Source of the DNA: Symbiodinium natans
Lineage: Eukaryota; Sar; Dinophyceae; Suessiales; Symbiodiniaceae
Direction of reading: 5' to 3'
NCBI GenBank assembly: GCA_905221605.1
Contig: CAJNDS010001291.1
Location: 25,001 to 89,000, forward strand
DNA length: 64,000 bases
Shown here: in pieces, positions 55,051 to 64,000 of the stretch
How the letters are laid out: the number at the start of each line of letters is the position of its first letter
Position numbering within the stretch: the stretch's first letter is position 1
Program-made: the position numbers and the translations under genes
The notes under the pieces: generated by a model
The model's input: the letters and a program-made list of their open reading frames with translations, nothing else
What the model was told of the DNA's origin: nothing
Database searches by the model: none

Positions 55051-55284
55051 ATGGCTCGTTCGCGTACACCCACTCGCAGGGCGGGAAATCGAGTCGAGAA
55101 CGAGACAGGCCAGACAAAGCAGCAGATCGTCGAGGACTCTGGAACGGGGGCCCGTGAGCAGCACCCGCCCCGCTCACGGAGCCCCAGAAACAAGGAAGAG
55201 TGGCGATGGTGCTGGCGTGTGACGGAGAATGTGTGGTGGTGGGAGTGGTTTCCCGTCACCAAATCATGGCTTCGACAGCACTGA
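55051..55284 (+). CDS. Small basic ORF between the zinc-finger gene and the methyltransferase
   Basis: A 77-codon frame from an ATG in good context (ccaccatgg). The start is Arg/Ser/Thr-rich (MARSRTPTRRAG), the middle has PPRSRSPRN, and the end is Trp-rich (WRWCWRVTENVWWWEW). It resembles the opening of an SR-type protein that has been truncated. A poor spliced-leader-like stretch lies about 30-40 bases upstream. It could be a real small gene or a retroposed fragment. Confidence 0.35.
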   Translation: MARSRTPTRRAGNRVENETGQTKQQIVEDSGTGAREQHPPRSRSPRNKEEWRWCWRVTENVWWWEWFPVTKSWLRQH

Positions 55285-55517
55285 GCCAGCACCAGTGCAG
55301 AGCACATGTTTGCGAGCTGCAGCAGGCAGCCAGCAGGTGTTCTGCAAAGGGGCCTGCAAGTTAATTAATGTAGGTTTTGCTCACATGCTTCTGCAGCATG
55401 TGGGCCGAGTGAAATTATAGTAGCCCCGGAATAGACCTTAATTCTGGCACAATGGAAACCATTGGAAGCCCGACGGTCAACAGTCAAGATGGCAGCAAGA
55501 CAATGTAAAAAAATGCG

Positions 55518-57278
55518 ATGGAGCAGACTATCATGTTTTCATGCAAACATGTTCCTGGAGCCAGTTTGTGCAGCCTCACAATTTTGCCACGATCCAGACA
55601 CACCACCCCCACATTGTGTAAACCTATCATTGAGTTCGCGTTCGATGCTGTGTCTCATGTGCACCTGTGCTCCAGCTGGCGTTTGTCACCACAGACGATT
55701 GTAGTTTCAGCGTTCTTTGTTCTGGGCTGTATCTTGTATCTTGCATATTGGGTAGAACATTCATTCTCGCATATAGATGAATCTTTAGGCATTCGTACGG
55801 CGTCTGCAGCTATGTTTGCACTGCCGGAACATGGAAGTCGGTCCATGGGCAAGGAGCCCATGGACCTGAAGCTTGCAGCTTACAGGGCAGGGCGTGTGCT
55901 GCGAGTTCTCGGTCGGCCGGTGCGAGTAACCGAGCCATGTTTGGGCCTCGGCGGCCTTCGTCGATTGTGTCAGCTCTGCGAGAGCCCATACCGACCCACA
56001 CAGGCCTTTGATGTGGACGATGCTTTGTCTGCCTACCACAAAGGATTGCAGCAACAGCAGCAAGACATGGAGGAAGGCTTGCACATTGGGGAGTTTGCTG
56101 GAGATGTGAACACATTTCCATTGGCGAGCTTGGAACCATCAGAGATCTTTTGTGCAGGGCCACCCTGCCAGCCATGGGCAGGCACAGGCAAAGGCGATGG
56201 TGTCTTGAACGAAAGAAGCGATGTGTTCGAGACTTGTGTGTCGTGGGTAATCGAATTGGGTTGGAAAGGCCAGCTGGTGGCCTTCACGATAGAAAACTCG
56301 GCCAGGTTGATGATGGACCCCTACAGCCAGGAGGTGCTGAGAACATTGAGGCTGTGTTTGCCAATGTTCGTGGTCGAAGCCACGGTGCATGACTTGAGCG
56401 AGTTTTGTCCACAGCAGCGTCAGCGAATGTGGATCAGAGGGTTGAGAATGGATTGCAATGGATGGCGGACTTCTTTACCGCCACCATTGACAGCTGCTGA
56501 GCTTGGGGGTCGGCTCTCTTTCGAGGGAATGCTGGACAAAAAGATCGACCCCATCAACCCGACATCCTTGTCTGCCACGATGCGTTGCAATTTGGCTGTG
56601 TATATGAGGACCATTGTGCAGGATGTGCAGCAGGGGAAGGCCGGAGAAATTGCAGTTCTTCAGCTGGACAGAAACCCCTTGAGGGAATTCAGCTGCACCG
56701 TACTGTACGACTGCATTCCGGCCTTGAGAACAAGCGGGCCCAGGCTTTTCTTGTTGCATTGCGAGGATGTGCAGCACGAAAAACTTTGGCACCAGCACCA
56801 GCTGCACAGGTTCCTTTCCTTGGAGGAAAGATACCGATTTCAGGGGCATGATCCTCGTGGGTGTATGCTCTTCCGTACGAAAACAGATGCAGCCAGGGCA
56901 GTGGGCAATGCCTACCATCCCCTGCAACTTGCTGCCATGCTTTGCCCCTTGTTAGAGGCAGCCTATGTCAGGGGGTGCTTAAAGGAGAAGCCAGAGACCT
57001 TGACTGAGTCCGAGCTCAGATCCCTGTGCCCGTCGGCAAGCGAACTGTTGGGTTTTGCTGGCAACAACGAGAATCAGGATGTGAAGCGTGAAAGTGTTTG
57101 TGTGAAAAAGGAGACAGCAAGCACAAAGGAAGAACCAGCAGAGCTGCCCAAAAGAAAGAGGCCCTGCCAAGCGAGCGGAATAGTGTGGCAGGCAGGACAG
57201 CTCAAGCAACATGCTGCCAGCCAGGTGCTGGACTTGGCCTCTCCTCAAAGGCGAGTGCGACAGAAGGGCCCGTCCTGA
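55518..57278 (+). CDS. C5 cytosine-specific DNA methyltransferase
   Basis: Transfers a methyl group from SAM to C5 of cytosine in DNA. Motifs in order: I-like EPCLGLGGL (139-147), AFDVDD (163-168), IV GPPCQPW with nucleophile Cys217, VI ENS (259-261), VIII PQQRQR (298-303), IX RYRFQG, and X AVGNAYHPLQ. The target-recognition region is short. The C terminus has PKRKRP, a nuclear-localisation-like patch. The better start is probably the ATG at 55812 (488 residues), because the first 98 codons include a hydrophobic run unlike this family. The frame is intact and all catalytic motifs are present. It lies in a one-strand array with the transposase-like gene. Confidence 0.9.
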   Translation: MEQTIMFSCKHVPGASLCSLTILPRSRHTTPTLCKPIIEFAFDAVSHVHLCSSWRLSPQTIVVSAFFVLGCILYLAYWVEHSFSHIDESLGIRTASAAMFALPEHGSRSMGKEPMDLKLAAYRAGRVLRVLGRPVRVTEPCLGLGGLRRLCQLCESPYRPTQAFDVDDALSAYHKGLQQQQQDMEEGLHIGEFAGDVNTFPLASLEPSEIFCAGPPCQPWAGTGKGDGVLNERSDVFETCVSWVIELGWKGQLVAFTIENSARLMMDPYSQEVLRTLRLCLPMFVVEATVHDLSEFCPQQRQRMWIRGLRMDCNGWRTSLPPPLTAAELGGRLSFEGMLDKKIDPINPTSLSATMRCNLAVYMRTIVQDVQQGKAGEIAVLQLDRNPLREFSCTVLYDCIPALRTSGPRLFLLHCEDVQHEKLWHQHQLHRFLSLEERYRFQGHDPRGCMLFRTKTDAARAVGNAYHPLQLAAMLCPLLEAAYVRGCLKEKPETLTESELRSLCPSASELLGFAGNNENQDVKRESVCVKKETASTKEEPAELPKRKRPCQASGIVWQAGQLKQHAASQVLDLASPQRRVRQKGPS

Positions 57279-57564
57279 GTGCAAATTTTAATTCATAATT
57301 GATAATTAGCTTTTCCTCGTGAGCATCGTAGAGCTTTAGCAACTAGACCAGCAGGAGCCGACATGACTGTGCAAGCTGGTGGACCGTGGAATCAAGCGAA
57401 GCATGTGCAGATGTAGAAGATGAGTGTTTCCTTTGTCAGCAGGTGTGTCTGCACGGTTGTCTATCACTGCATTGCGTTAGGTTGTAACTCATATATCCGT
57501 AGCCATTTCGGTTTGTTGACGAAGCCTGTGCCCTGACAACAAGTCACTTTTGTGAAGGCTGACC
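57279..57564 (+). other. Intergenic region before the coiled-coil gene
   Basis: About 290 bases without a frame of note. It contains a spliced-leader-like stretch at 57496-57517, described separately. No telomere-like sequence is present here. Confidence 0.4.
57496..57517 (+). other. Relic of the dinoflagellate spliced leader (DinoSL)
   Basis: The first 13 bases, tccgtagccattt, match the start of the conserved dinoflagellate spliced leader exactly, then the match decays (cggtttgttg against tggctcaag). It lies 69 bases upstream of the ATG at 57565, where a trans-spliced leader would sit on an mRNA. Such relics are known marks of mRNAs reverse-transcribed back into dinoflagellate genomes. Confidence 0.65.
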
Positions 57565-59760
57565 ATGTCTGTTGCCAGCTCTAGCCAGGGTGCCCCAGCA
57601 AGTGACAGCTCTGGGTTCGGGGCACCTGAGCAGCTCCTGTGCCAGAAGTGTGGTGACCACACGTCGATGGGACAAAGTGCAGCAACGGGCAGGAACCCGT
57701 TGCTGAGGGCATGCAATGCGTGTTTGGCAACGGACCGTTGGCTGGCCAGGAGCCAACATAAGCCCAAGAGCGGCCGACCAGAGACGGAGGAGGAGAAGAC
57801 AAGGCGAACCAATGCCTGCAAAGTCAAGGAAGACCTGAAGAAGAAAACTCCTGAAGAGAAAAAGGCCTGGTACTTTGAGCAGAAGTCTGCGAGGGCAATG
57901 GAGGACCACACCAAGAAGAGGAGCTTCTCCTCGGCTGTGGGCAGCGTCGAGGAGACGAGAGAGGCATCGTCATTGACTGACGATATCGACAAGTATATCC
58001 CCTTCAGGATCTGGGCCCAAGGTGAGATGGCATTAAAGACCTATGCCACCATTGCGGAAGCCAAGCTTGCCTGGGACAAGCTCATTGCCGACCCAACCAC
58101 ACGAACCATGAAGCAGAATGGCGAAACCCTCATCTATGAGTTCGGTGGCATCGAGGTGCGGTCTCGTCAGGCCCATGGAATGAAGGCTGCCTTGAGACAG
58201 CGAATGGACATCGAAGAGCAGAAGGACCTGGATGAGTACAACCATGAAGCTGACAGCAGAGTTAAGAGGGCAAGGGCCAGACTTGAGGTAGAAATGACTG
58301 CCAATGCGGCGGCTGACGGCGACTCCCAGAACGTGATCCCCCTCTTGCACGTTGCTCGAGACCTCGGTCACTTGAAGGAGCAGGAGGAGGCCAGAGACTT
58401 GGAACTCCACCAGCAGGCCTCGGACCTCCTGCAGCAGCGGAAGGCACAGCAAGAAGAAAGGAAGAAGAAACAGGAAGCACAGGGCAAGAGCCTGCCTTTG
58501 GAGAAGTTGGCCCTTGATGCTGCTCGAAAGAAGGCCAGCCAGAGCATGACCGACCTGGTTTTGCGGCAGCAGACAACCCTGAAAGCCATCGAGCTCGACA
58601 GCGACAAAGTCATTGAAACCGAGGGCGATGACTTGAAGAAGGAGCGGGAGGAGAACATCTGCAAAGTGCAGCAAGCCATGGAAACCTTGGAGAAGAGCAT
58701 CCGTGAGAAGGAGAAAGAGTGGGAGAATGCCCTGAAGGGTGACACCGTGGATGCTGAAGAGGTTGCAAGACTGAGAGCTGCAGTGGCAGACTACATGAAG
58801 GCCTTCCACACCAGCGACAGCGACGTGAAAGAAGTCAAGAACAGGATTGCGGAACTCCGGAATTGGGTGACGAAGACCAAGAAAGCAATCAACGACAGAG
58901 AGAAGGCAGCCCAAAAAACTGCGGCTGGCAGGAGGATGGCAAAAATGGCCCAGGGCTCCTGCCTCAACTTGTTAGCTACGGCTCTGGCCAAGGAGTGCCA
59001 CACCCTTGAAGCGTGTGGCAAGGTGCTGTACAGTTTCGCAGCTGAGCCACTCCTGAAGCAGTCGTTGCCTTGTGTGTTCGAAAGCCAGCGGGCGCAGAAC
59101 TTGCTGAAGGCCGTGAGGGGTTTGGAGTACTACGACATGCAGAAAGCGTGGGTCGCTGAGAAGATGGCGTCATCAAAGGCCACAGCATGCTCGGCACTTA
59201 TCTCAAAGAAGGCAGTGGCGGCGAAAGTCACTGATTTGGTGCGAAAGAGCTGGAGTGAGGTCACGGGCAACGATGGCCTGAGGGGCTTGCCCGATGACTT
59301 GTCGGACCTCTTTGCCGTCCAGTTCGGGCAGCGAGTCCAGCAAAGTGTCAATGTCTATTTGCGAACAGAGATGAACTTGCCCATGCTGCTGGTCGTGCTG
59401 GAAGGCTCCCTCAAGGTCGGCGGATTCCCATCGAAAATGCTTGGTGATGAAAGCCTTGCTGGTCAGCTCAAGAAGCTGGAGGCAATGCCTGCCACACATG
59501 TGACAGCGGAGGTTGCCAAAAATGGCTGGGTGGTGAAACTCCAAGCGGGGGGAAGCGTCCTGGTTCCACCAAACACTTGTTGGTTCGAGTGGGCGGGAGC
59601 AGACGAGGACACTCACAGCATCCGGCAGCTCATTGCTCGGGATGCTTTCATTGGGCCCATGAAAGAGTGGCTGCAGCAAATGCGTTCGGAAGGGAGTGTG
59701 AGCGAGCAGGACAGGCTGCACAAGATGCTCGAGTTCCTGCAAAAACAGCAGGAGCAGTGA
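57565..59760 (+). CDS. Zinc-ribbon/coiled-coil protein of unknown role
   Basis: A 731-residue intact ORF. Near the N-terminus there is a Cys pair pattern C26xxC29 ... C50xxC53 that looks like a zinc ribbon, followed by a basic region. Residues about 190-470 are rich in Lys, Glu, Gln and Leu with several coiled-coil stretches (for example KKEREENICKVQQAMETLEK). The C-terminal 200 residues are more globular. No catalytic motif is seen. The upstream spliced-leader relic suggests it may be a retroposed copy or be normally trans-spliced. It follows the methyltransferase on the same strand. Structural or DNA-binding function is only a guess. Confidence 0.7.
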   Translation: MSVASSSQGAPASDSSGFGAPEQLLCQKCGDHTSMGQSAATGRNPLLRACNACLATDRWLARSQHKPKSGRPETEEEKTRRTNACKVKEDLKKKTPEEKKAWYFEQKSARAMEDHTKKRSFSSAVGSVEETREASSLTDDIDKYIPFRIWAQGEMALKTYATIAEAKLAWDKLIADPTTRTMKQNGETLIYEFGGIEVRSRQAHGMKAALRQRMDIEEQKDLDEYNHEADSRVKRARARLEVEMTANAAADGDSQNVIPLLHVARDLGHLKEQEEARDLELHQQASDLLQQRKAQQEERKKKQEAQGKSLPLEKLALDAARKKASQSMTDLVLRQQTTLKAIELDSDKVIETEGDDLKKEREENICKVQQAMETLEKSIREKEKEWENALKGDTVDAEEVARLRAAVADYMKAFHTSDSDVKEVKNRIAELRNWVTKTKKAINDREKAAQKTAAGRRMAKMAQGSCLNLLATALAKECHTLEACGKVLYSFAAEPLLKQSLPCVFESQRAQNLLKAVRGLEYYDMQKAWVAEKMASSKATACSALISKKAVAAKVTDLVRKSWSEVTGNDGLRGLPDDLSDLFAVQFGQRVQQSVNVYLRTEMNLPMLLVVLEGSLKVGGFPSKMLGDESLAGQLKKLEAMPATHVTAEVAKNGWVVKLQAGGSVLVPPNTCWFEWAGADEDTHSIRQLIARDAFIGPMKEWLQQMRSEGSVSEQDRLHKMLEFLQKQQEQ

Positions 59761-59814
59761 GACCTACGGGATCTCGCAGCTCGAAGACTGGAAGCTAGCT
59801 TCATCTCAGATTTG

Positions 59815-60030
59815 CAAGGGGCTCTCGAATCCTCGTGCCCTTGATTCTTGGCGAGTCCAGAATCTTAGTGTGTTTCGTATGCTTCAAGTCAGATTCCAGC
59901 GGGGCTCTCGAGTCCCTGTGGCTGCGGGGTTTGCTGGAATCCCGTGGCCAGGCGTGAAACCCGGAGTCACAGACAGGAGCAAAGCTTCATGCCAGATTCC
60001 GGAGGGACTCTCGAATCCTCGTGGCCCGAA
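59815..60030 (+). repeat. Three copies of a gattcc...gggrctctcgaatcctcgtgg-like motif
   Basis: Near 59.82, 59.89 and 59.99 kb a shared motif occurs, with core ggggctctcgaatcctcgtg or close variants, usually preceded by agattcc. Copies are about 75-100 bases apart in the region downstream of the coiled-coil gene. Confidence 0.6.
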
Positions 60031-60397
60031 TTTTGTTAAGTTAGCGATTGTGTGTCCGTCCTTGAGGCCGTCTGAGATCTAGTAGCTAGCAACCAGCGTC
60101 CAGAGTTTGTGGCTTCTGCCAGCAGTGCAGCCATTTGCATTTTGAGCATTTTTTCATCCGTTCTGAGCGACGTCCGCAAGCAGCGATGGTGGCAAAACAA
60201 CAGCCATGTGTAAGGTGCGATTTAGATTGCCGTGGTCAGAGTTAGCATTCATTGCTCGAGCCGGACTCAATGCTCAAGATCTGCAAGGCTTTACACACAA
60301 TGCCAGAGAGCGACGACGTTAACGAGAGACATGATCAGCAGTGACCAGCGTGAGATCGCGAAAAGGTAGATGTGTAGGAAGGGCGACATAGCGACAG

Positions 60398-60432
60398 TGA
60401 GAGAGTAGAGTAGAGTAGAGTAGAGTAAAGTA
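60398..60432 (+). repeat. AGAGT pentamer microsatellite
   Basis: About five to six tandem agagt units just upstream of the small leucine-zipper-like gene. Confidence 0.8.
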
Positions 60433-60453
60433 TATGTCTAGCCGAGTGTTGCC

Positions 60454-60918
60454 ATGTCAGACTCCGAAGAGACCCAGGAGTGGCCTGGTGTCCATGCAGA
60501 CAACGAAATGGAGGGCACAGAGGGCCTGCTTTCCAATGGTGAGCAGTTCCAGCAAGTCACGAGCAATGGTGCTGCCGTTGCTGAGCCTGAGCAGTTGAAA
60601 AAGAGAAAGCCTTTCGACGAAAAGGATCTGGAGATTACTTGCTTGGAGCAAGAAATCGATGGTCTGAAGAAGCATGAGGCAGAACTCAGGCTGGTAAATA
60701 CGAGCCAGAAAGAGACATTGGATGTCTTGCGAACAGAGAATGCGGGCCTCCGGCAGCAGGTGGGCAACCTTCAGAAAAAGTTGCGAACAGCAACAAAGAA
60801 GAGGGAGGATCAGGCAAACGGTGCAAGTGCAGCAAGTGGGGTTACTGATGAAAGGTTTGGGCTTGTGCGGTCAGAAGGCATGCAAGCTCTGTTTAAGGCA
60901 GTGCCAGAGTCGAACTAA
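60454..60918 (+). CDS. Small leucine-zipper-like protein
   Basis: A 154-residue ORF from an ATG at 60454. The first 45 residues are acidic (MSDSEETQEW). A short basic patch (KKRKPF) is followed by about 60 residues with Leu/Val/Ile spaced in heptads (LEQEIDGLKKHEAELRLV, LRTENAGLRQQVGNLQKKL), as in a coiled-coil dimer. The basic-then-zipper order recalls bZIP proteins, but the basic region is too short to claim DNA binding. It is the last gene of the one-strand array and could partner the coiled-coil protein upstream. Confidence 0.6.
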   Translation: MSDSEETQEWPGVHADNEMEGTEGLLSNGEQFQQVTSNGAAVAEPEQLKKRKPFDEKDLEITCLEQEIDGLKKHEAELRLVNTSQKETLDVLRTENAGLRQQVGNLQKKLRTATKKREDQANGASAASGVTDERFGLVRSEGMQALFKAVPESN

Positions 60919-62180
60919 AGGTGGGCCGGTGGGCCTCCCTCAACTCACTCGACTCATTCGGTTCGCTCGATTCACTGGTGTCACTCGACTCAAAGCCTTA
61001 ACAAGAGTCTTCTTCCAGGACTTCCAGCTGCGTGCCAGGAAAATGTGAAGAGTGCGGGGTTTCGGTGTTTTAGTTGATGAGTCATAGTGGGCAAGGGAAG
61101 GAAGAGTGGAGGGTAGGGTCAGGCAGGGAGGGTTGGGGTGTTTTAGGGTCTTAAGGGCTGCGACGTATGACGAATGTAAATAGAATCGTTTGTCCAAAGC
61201 TCAAGGCGAATGACGTGCATTGCTTGCGAAGCACACTAACAATACCGAAATATGCATTCGCCAAGAAGAGAAAAACACAGTATCAACCAGTGTTGGGGAT
61301 GGTCTTTTTCTTTTGTTTTTCTATGGTTGTTCATTGTAAAAACTGAAACTACGAGATTTTGCAATTTCAGATTGTCACCAGATACAGGTCATGTCAGTGC
61401 ACTCTTTTTTAAGGCCCGAACCATAAACCTCAAAGCATGAATGCGTTACTTTCCTGAATCTGGGGGGGGGGCGGTGCCCCGATATTTTTTTACGTCCAAA
61501 ATTAGGTAGGTTACCCAGACCCGGTCACCACGACAACCACCATACGGCCGAGTCCACGAGACTCGGAGCAGCACACCCTTCGACGAACATAAGGAGGGGA
61601 TTTACTGCAGTTCTACCCCTGGGGTCTGCGTGCACAATGCTCTGCTTCCTGCTAAAAATCTGTAAAGCGAGCCCTTCCGCAAGTCGGCAGACTGCAACCT
61701 TAGGGCTCAAGCTTGGAGTGCTTTCACTAAGCCCCCCCCCCCTTCCCCCCCTTAATGCCGAAGTGCTGTCGCTCGATCTAGAGCCCTGCGGCCAAGACCA
61801 CCTTCCATGGCACACTTGCTCCTGCCGGCAAACCAAGCCAGCTGATCCTCCTACGATCCTCTGCCTTTCTGCAAAGTGATCCATGTGGGACGCCACTAGA
61901 TGGACACTATGGGCGACGGCCAACAGGTACGACCCAATTGCAGATCGGTGCGTGTTTACTGGACGCAGTGAGACACATTAGGACGACGGGGAGAAGACCT
62001 TTTCACATCTGAGCGCTAAGCTACACCTAGCCTAACATTAGCTAGCTAGCTCTGTCCCAAATCCTGTAAAGTCTCACCTTTCTTTTCAGTGTTGAATTCA
62101 GTTTCACCTCTCCTAACCATTAGCTCCAACCCGTGCTCAGACGGTGCAAATCGCCCGCAATGAGCAGAGCCCGCTCGCTC
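60919..62180. other. Noncoding stretch after the array
   Basis: No supported gene. Two homopolymer-rich spots occur: G-rich near 61.46 kb, leading into a ggggcggtgcccc palindrome, and C-rich near 61.73-61.75 kb. Short frames here show no motifs. Confidence 0.45.
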
Positions 62181-62189
62181 AGCGTTCAA

Positions 62190-62765
<576 letters not shown>

Positions 62766-63269
62766 GAGCCTACACATCTCACAAATAGAGCACACTGAAG
62801 GTGGACCCCACTTCTACCTCGGCTGGTATTGTGTGGTTGGTACTGTGCGGCCAGTGATGCTGATGTGATTGTTATGATTGCTGTTGTTGTGTCTGTTGTT
62901 GTTGTTGTTGCCGTCAAGTGTCGCTGTTGTTTGTTGTTGTCGCAGGGCCGCACTGCCAACATGATCATAATGTAGGAGCTCTCCTGTTCTTCTTTTTTTT
63001 CCGCCCAGGCGCTGCTCCCCCAAGGTCCTCTTCCTTGCGTGCGGGACTGTCAGAGTGCTTGTGCTAGTTGTAAGGCAGGAATGACGTAGGATTGCTGTGC
63101 GGTAAGAGTGCTGAAGAAGTGAGTTCATGACCGATTTGCAACTGCAGAGTAGGTTAGGATAGGATAGGGTAGGTGAAACCCTTCCCCTCCCGGTAGCCCC
63201 GGGCCCTCGGCCTTTGGTCAGGTGCTCTGCTTCCGCCTCGATCTTCACAGCAAGCCTGGCCCCACAGAG

Positions 63270-63505
63270 GGTTGGTTTTGGTTGGGATGAAGTTAAGTTT
63301 GGGGTTGGGGTTAAAGTTAAGTTTGGGGTTGGGGTTGAAGTTGGGTTAGGGACCGTAAAACTAGAGTGCCCCTGCGTCCCTACCCTCTCCCGGTAGCCCC
63401 AGGCCCCACTCTCTGGCCCAGGTACTCATCGCGACCATCTTCGATTCCACTAGAGGCGGGGTTTAGGGTTGGGTTGAAGTTGAGTTTGGGGTTGGGTTGA
63501 AGAGA
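63270..63505 (+). repeat. GGGTT/TTTGGGG-rich degenerate repeats
   Basis: Blocks near 63.27-63.35 and 63.46-63.50 kb of gttaagtttggggttgggg-type units, reappearing near 63.69-63.71 kb. They alternate with ccctgcgtccctaccctctcccggtagccccaggcc-type blocks (also at 63.18-63.21 kb), giving an irregular higher-order repeat. Confidence 0.65.
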
Positions 63506-63867
63506 GGGGTAGGACGCACCTGGATAAATATGCTATATAGAGCAATCTAGAATCATCAACAGTTTGTCATGTAATTAAGTCTCGAGTGCTTGGCCTGGCG
63601 GCAGTGCCCTGTGCCGGTGCTCCGCGGGACAACACCAGGCTCAATTATTACATTGTTGTTTTTATCATTGACAAAGGAGGAGCATAGAGGTTGGGTTTGG
63701 GGTTGGGTTGGGAAGTGCCCTGCATTAGGAGTGTCCCTGCGCTGCCCCCGCCCATCCCGTAAGCTAGAGTGCCCTGCGTCCCAACCCTCCTCCCGGGAAC
63801 CCCGCCCCCCTCCTGCCAGGTTCTTCTTCGTGGACGCTCTTCGTGATCTTCTGCTGCCCAAATCCCT

Positions 63868-63955
63868 GAACCTTTATAAACCTCAACCCCCCAAATCCCT
63901 AAACCTTTCAACCGTAAAACCCTAAACACTAAACTCTAAACCCTGAGCCACCGCG
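63868..63955 (-). repeat. CCCTAAA telomere-like array (C-rich on the plus strand)
   Basis: About 85 bases with aaatccctaaac, aaaaccctaaac and ctctaaaccctg units, the reverse complement of TTTAGGG, opposite in orientation to the arrays at 46.3, 52.2 and 54.8 kb. Confidence 0.75.
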
Positions 63956-64000
63956 AAGAGGTGCGCTGTTTGCACTCCCCTCCCTTCCCACCCACCTCTT

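Noticed and set aside
58033-58914. Leu/Val-rich minus-strand frame opposite the coiled-coil gene, membrane-protein-like
   Set aside because: Antisense of Lys/Glu/Gln codons gives Leu/Phe-rich shadows; the plus-strand frame is intact and coherent.

Overview
This looks like nuclear DNA of a dinoflagellate, most likely a Symbiodiniaceae-type alga (inference). The reasons are a relic of the dinoflagellate spliced leader, interstitial TTTAGGG-type telomere-like arrays, many triplet microsatellites, and tyrosine-recombinase (YR) retroelements carrying DNA-methyltransferase-like domains. No bacterial-style operon, tRNA, rRNA or CRISPR array was found. Most identifiable coding sequence is mobile-element sequence.

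Layout. 1-8.8 kb: no supportable gene. 8.8-16.2 kb: a YR retrotransposon on the minus strand (element 1). It has Gag, a Pol frame with RT and RNase H, and a tyrosine recombinase, bounded by split direct repeats A1 ... B1-A2-B2. Its Pol carries a methyltransferase-like domain that appears to be inserted inside RNase H. 16.2-20.9 kb: no gene. 20.9-22.4 kb: a decayed copia-like Gag/protease remnant (minus). 24.3-26.6 kb: a repeat copy followed by a broken SF1 helicase. 27.1-35.5 kb: a second YR element (element 2, plus strand) with the unusual order YR - Gag - Pol. Gag and Pol share a frame and are separated by one UGA. Pol begins with a 2OG-Fe(II)-oxygenase-like domain and a C5-methyltransferase-like domain ahead of RT. 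Two identical 272-bp repeats lie at its 3' end. 35.4-41.7 kb: minus-strand, frameshifted remains of unfamiliar proteins, one alpha/beta-hydrolase-like, cut by the end of element 2. 42.2-47.1 kb: noncoding, partly A+T-rich. 47.6-60.9 kb: a one-strand array of five main genes. These are a DDE-transposase-like giant ORF (broken once), a zinc-finger/SR-type protein (broken once in an A-run), an intact C5 cytosine methyltransferase, a zinc-ribbon/coiled-coil protein and a leucine-zipper-like protein. 61-64 kb: microsatellite and telomere-like sequence.

The unifying theme is mobile DNA carrying DNA-modification domains. Three methyltransferase-like domains occur in three architectures, one of them next to an oxygenase-like domain. 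It is established that dinoflagellate retrotransposons have acquired cytosine methyltransferases and that dinoflagellate DNA contains 5-hydroxymethyluracil. The specific arrangements seen here, and the idea that the 47.6-60.9 kb array is one large methyltransferase-bearing transposon, are inferences that need copy-number and boundary searches.
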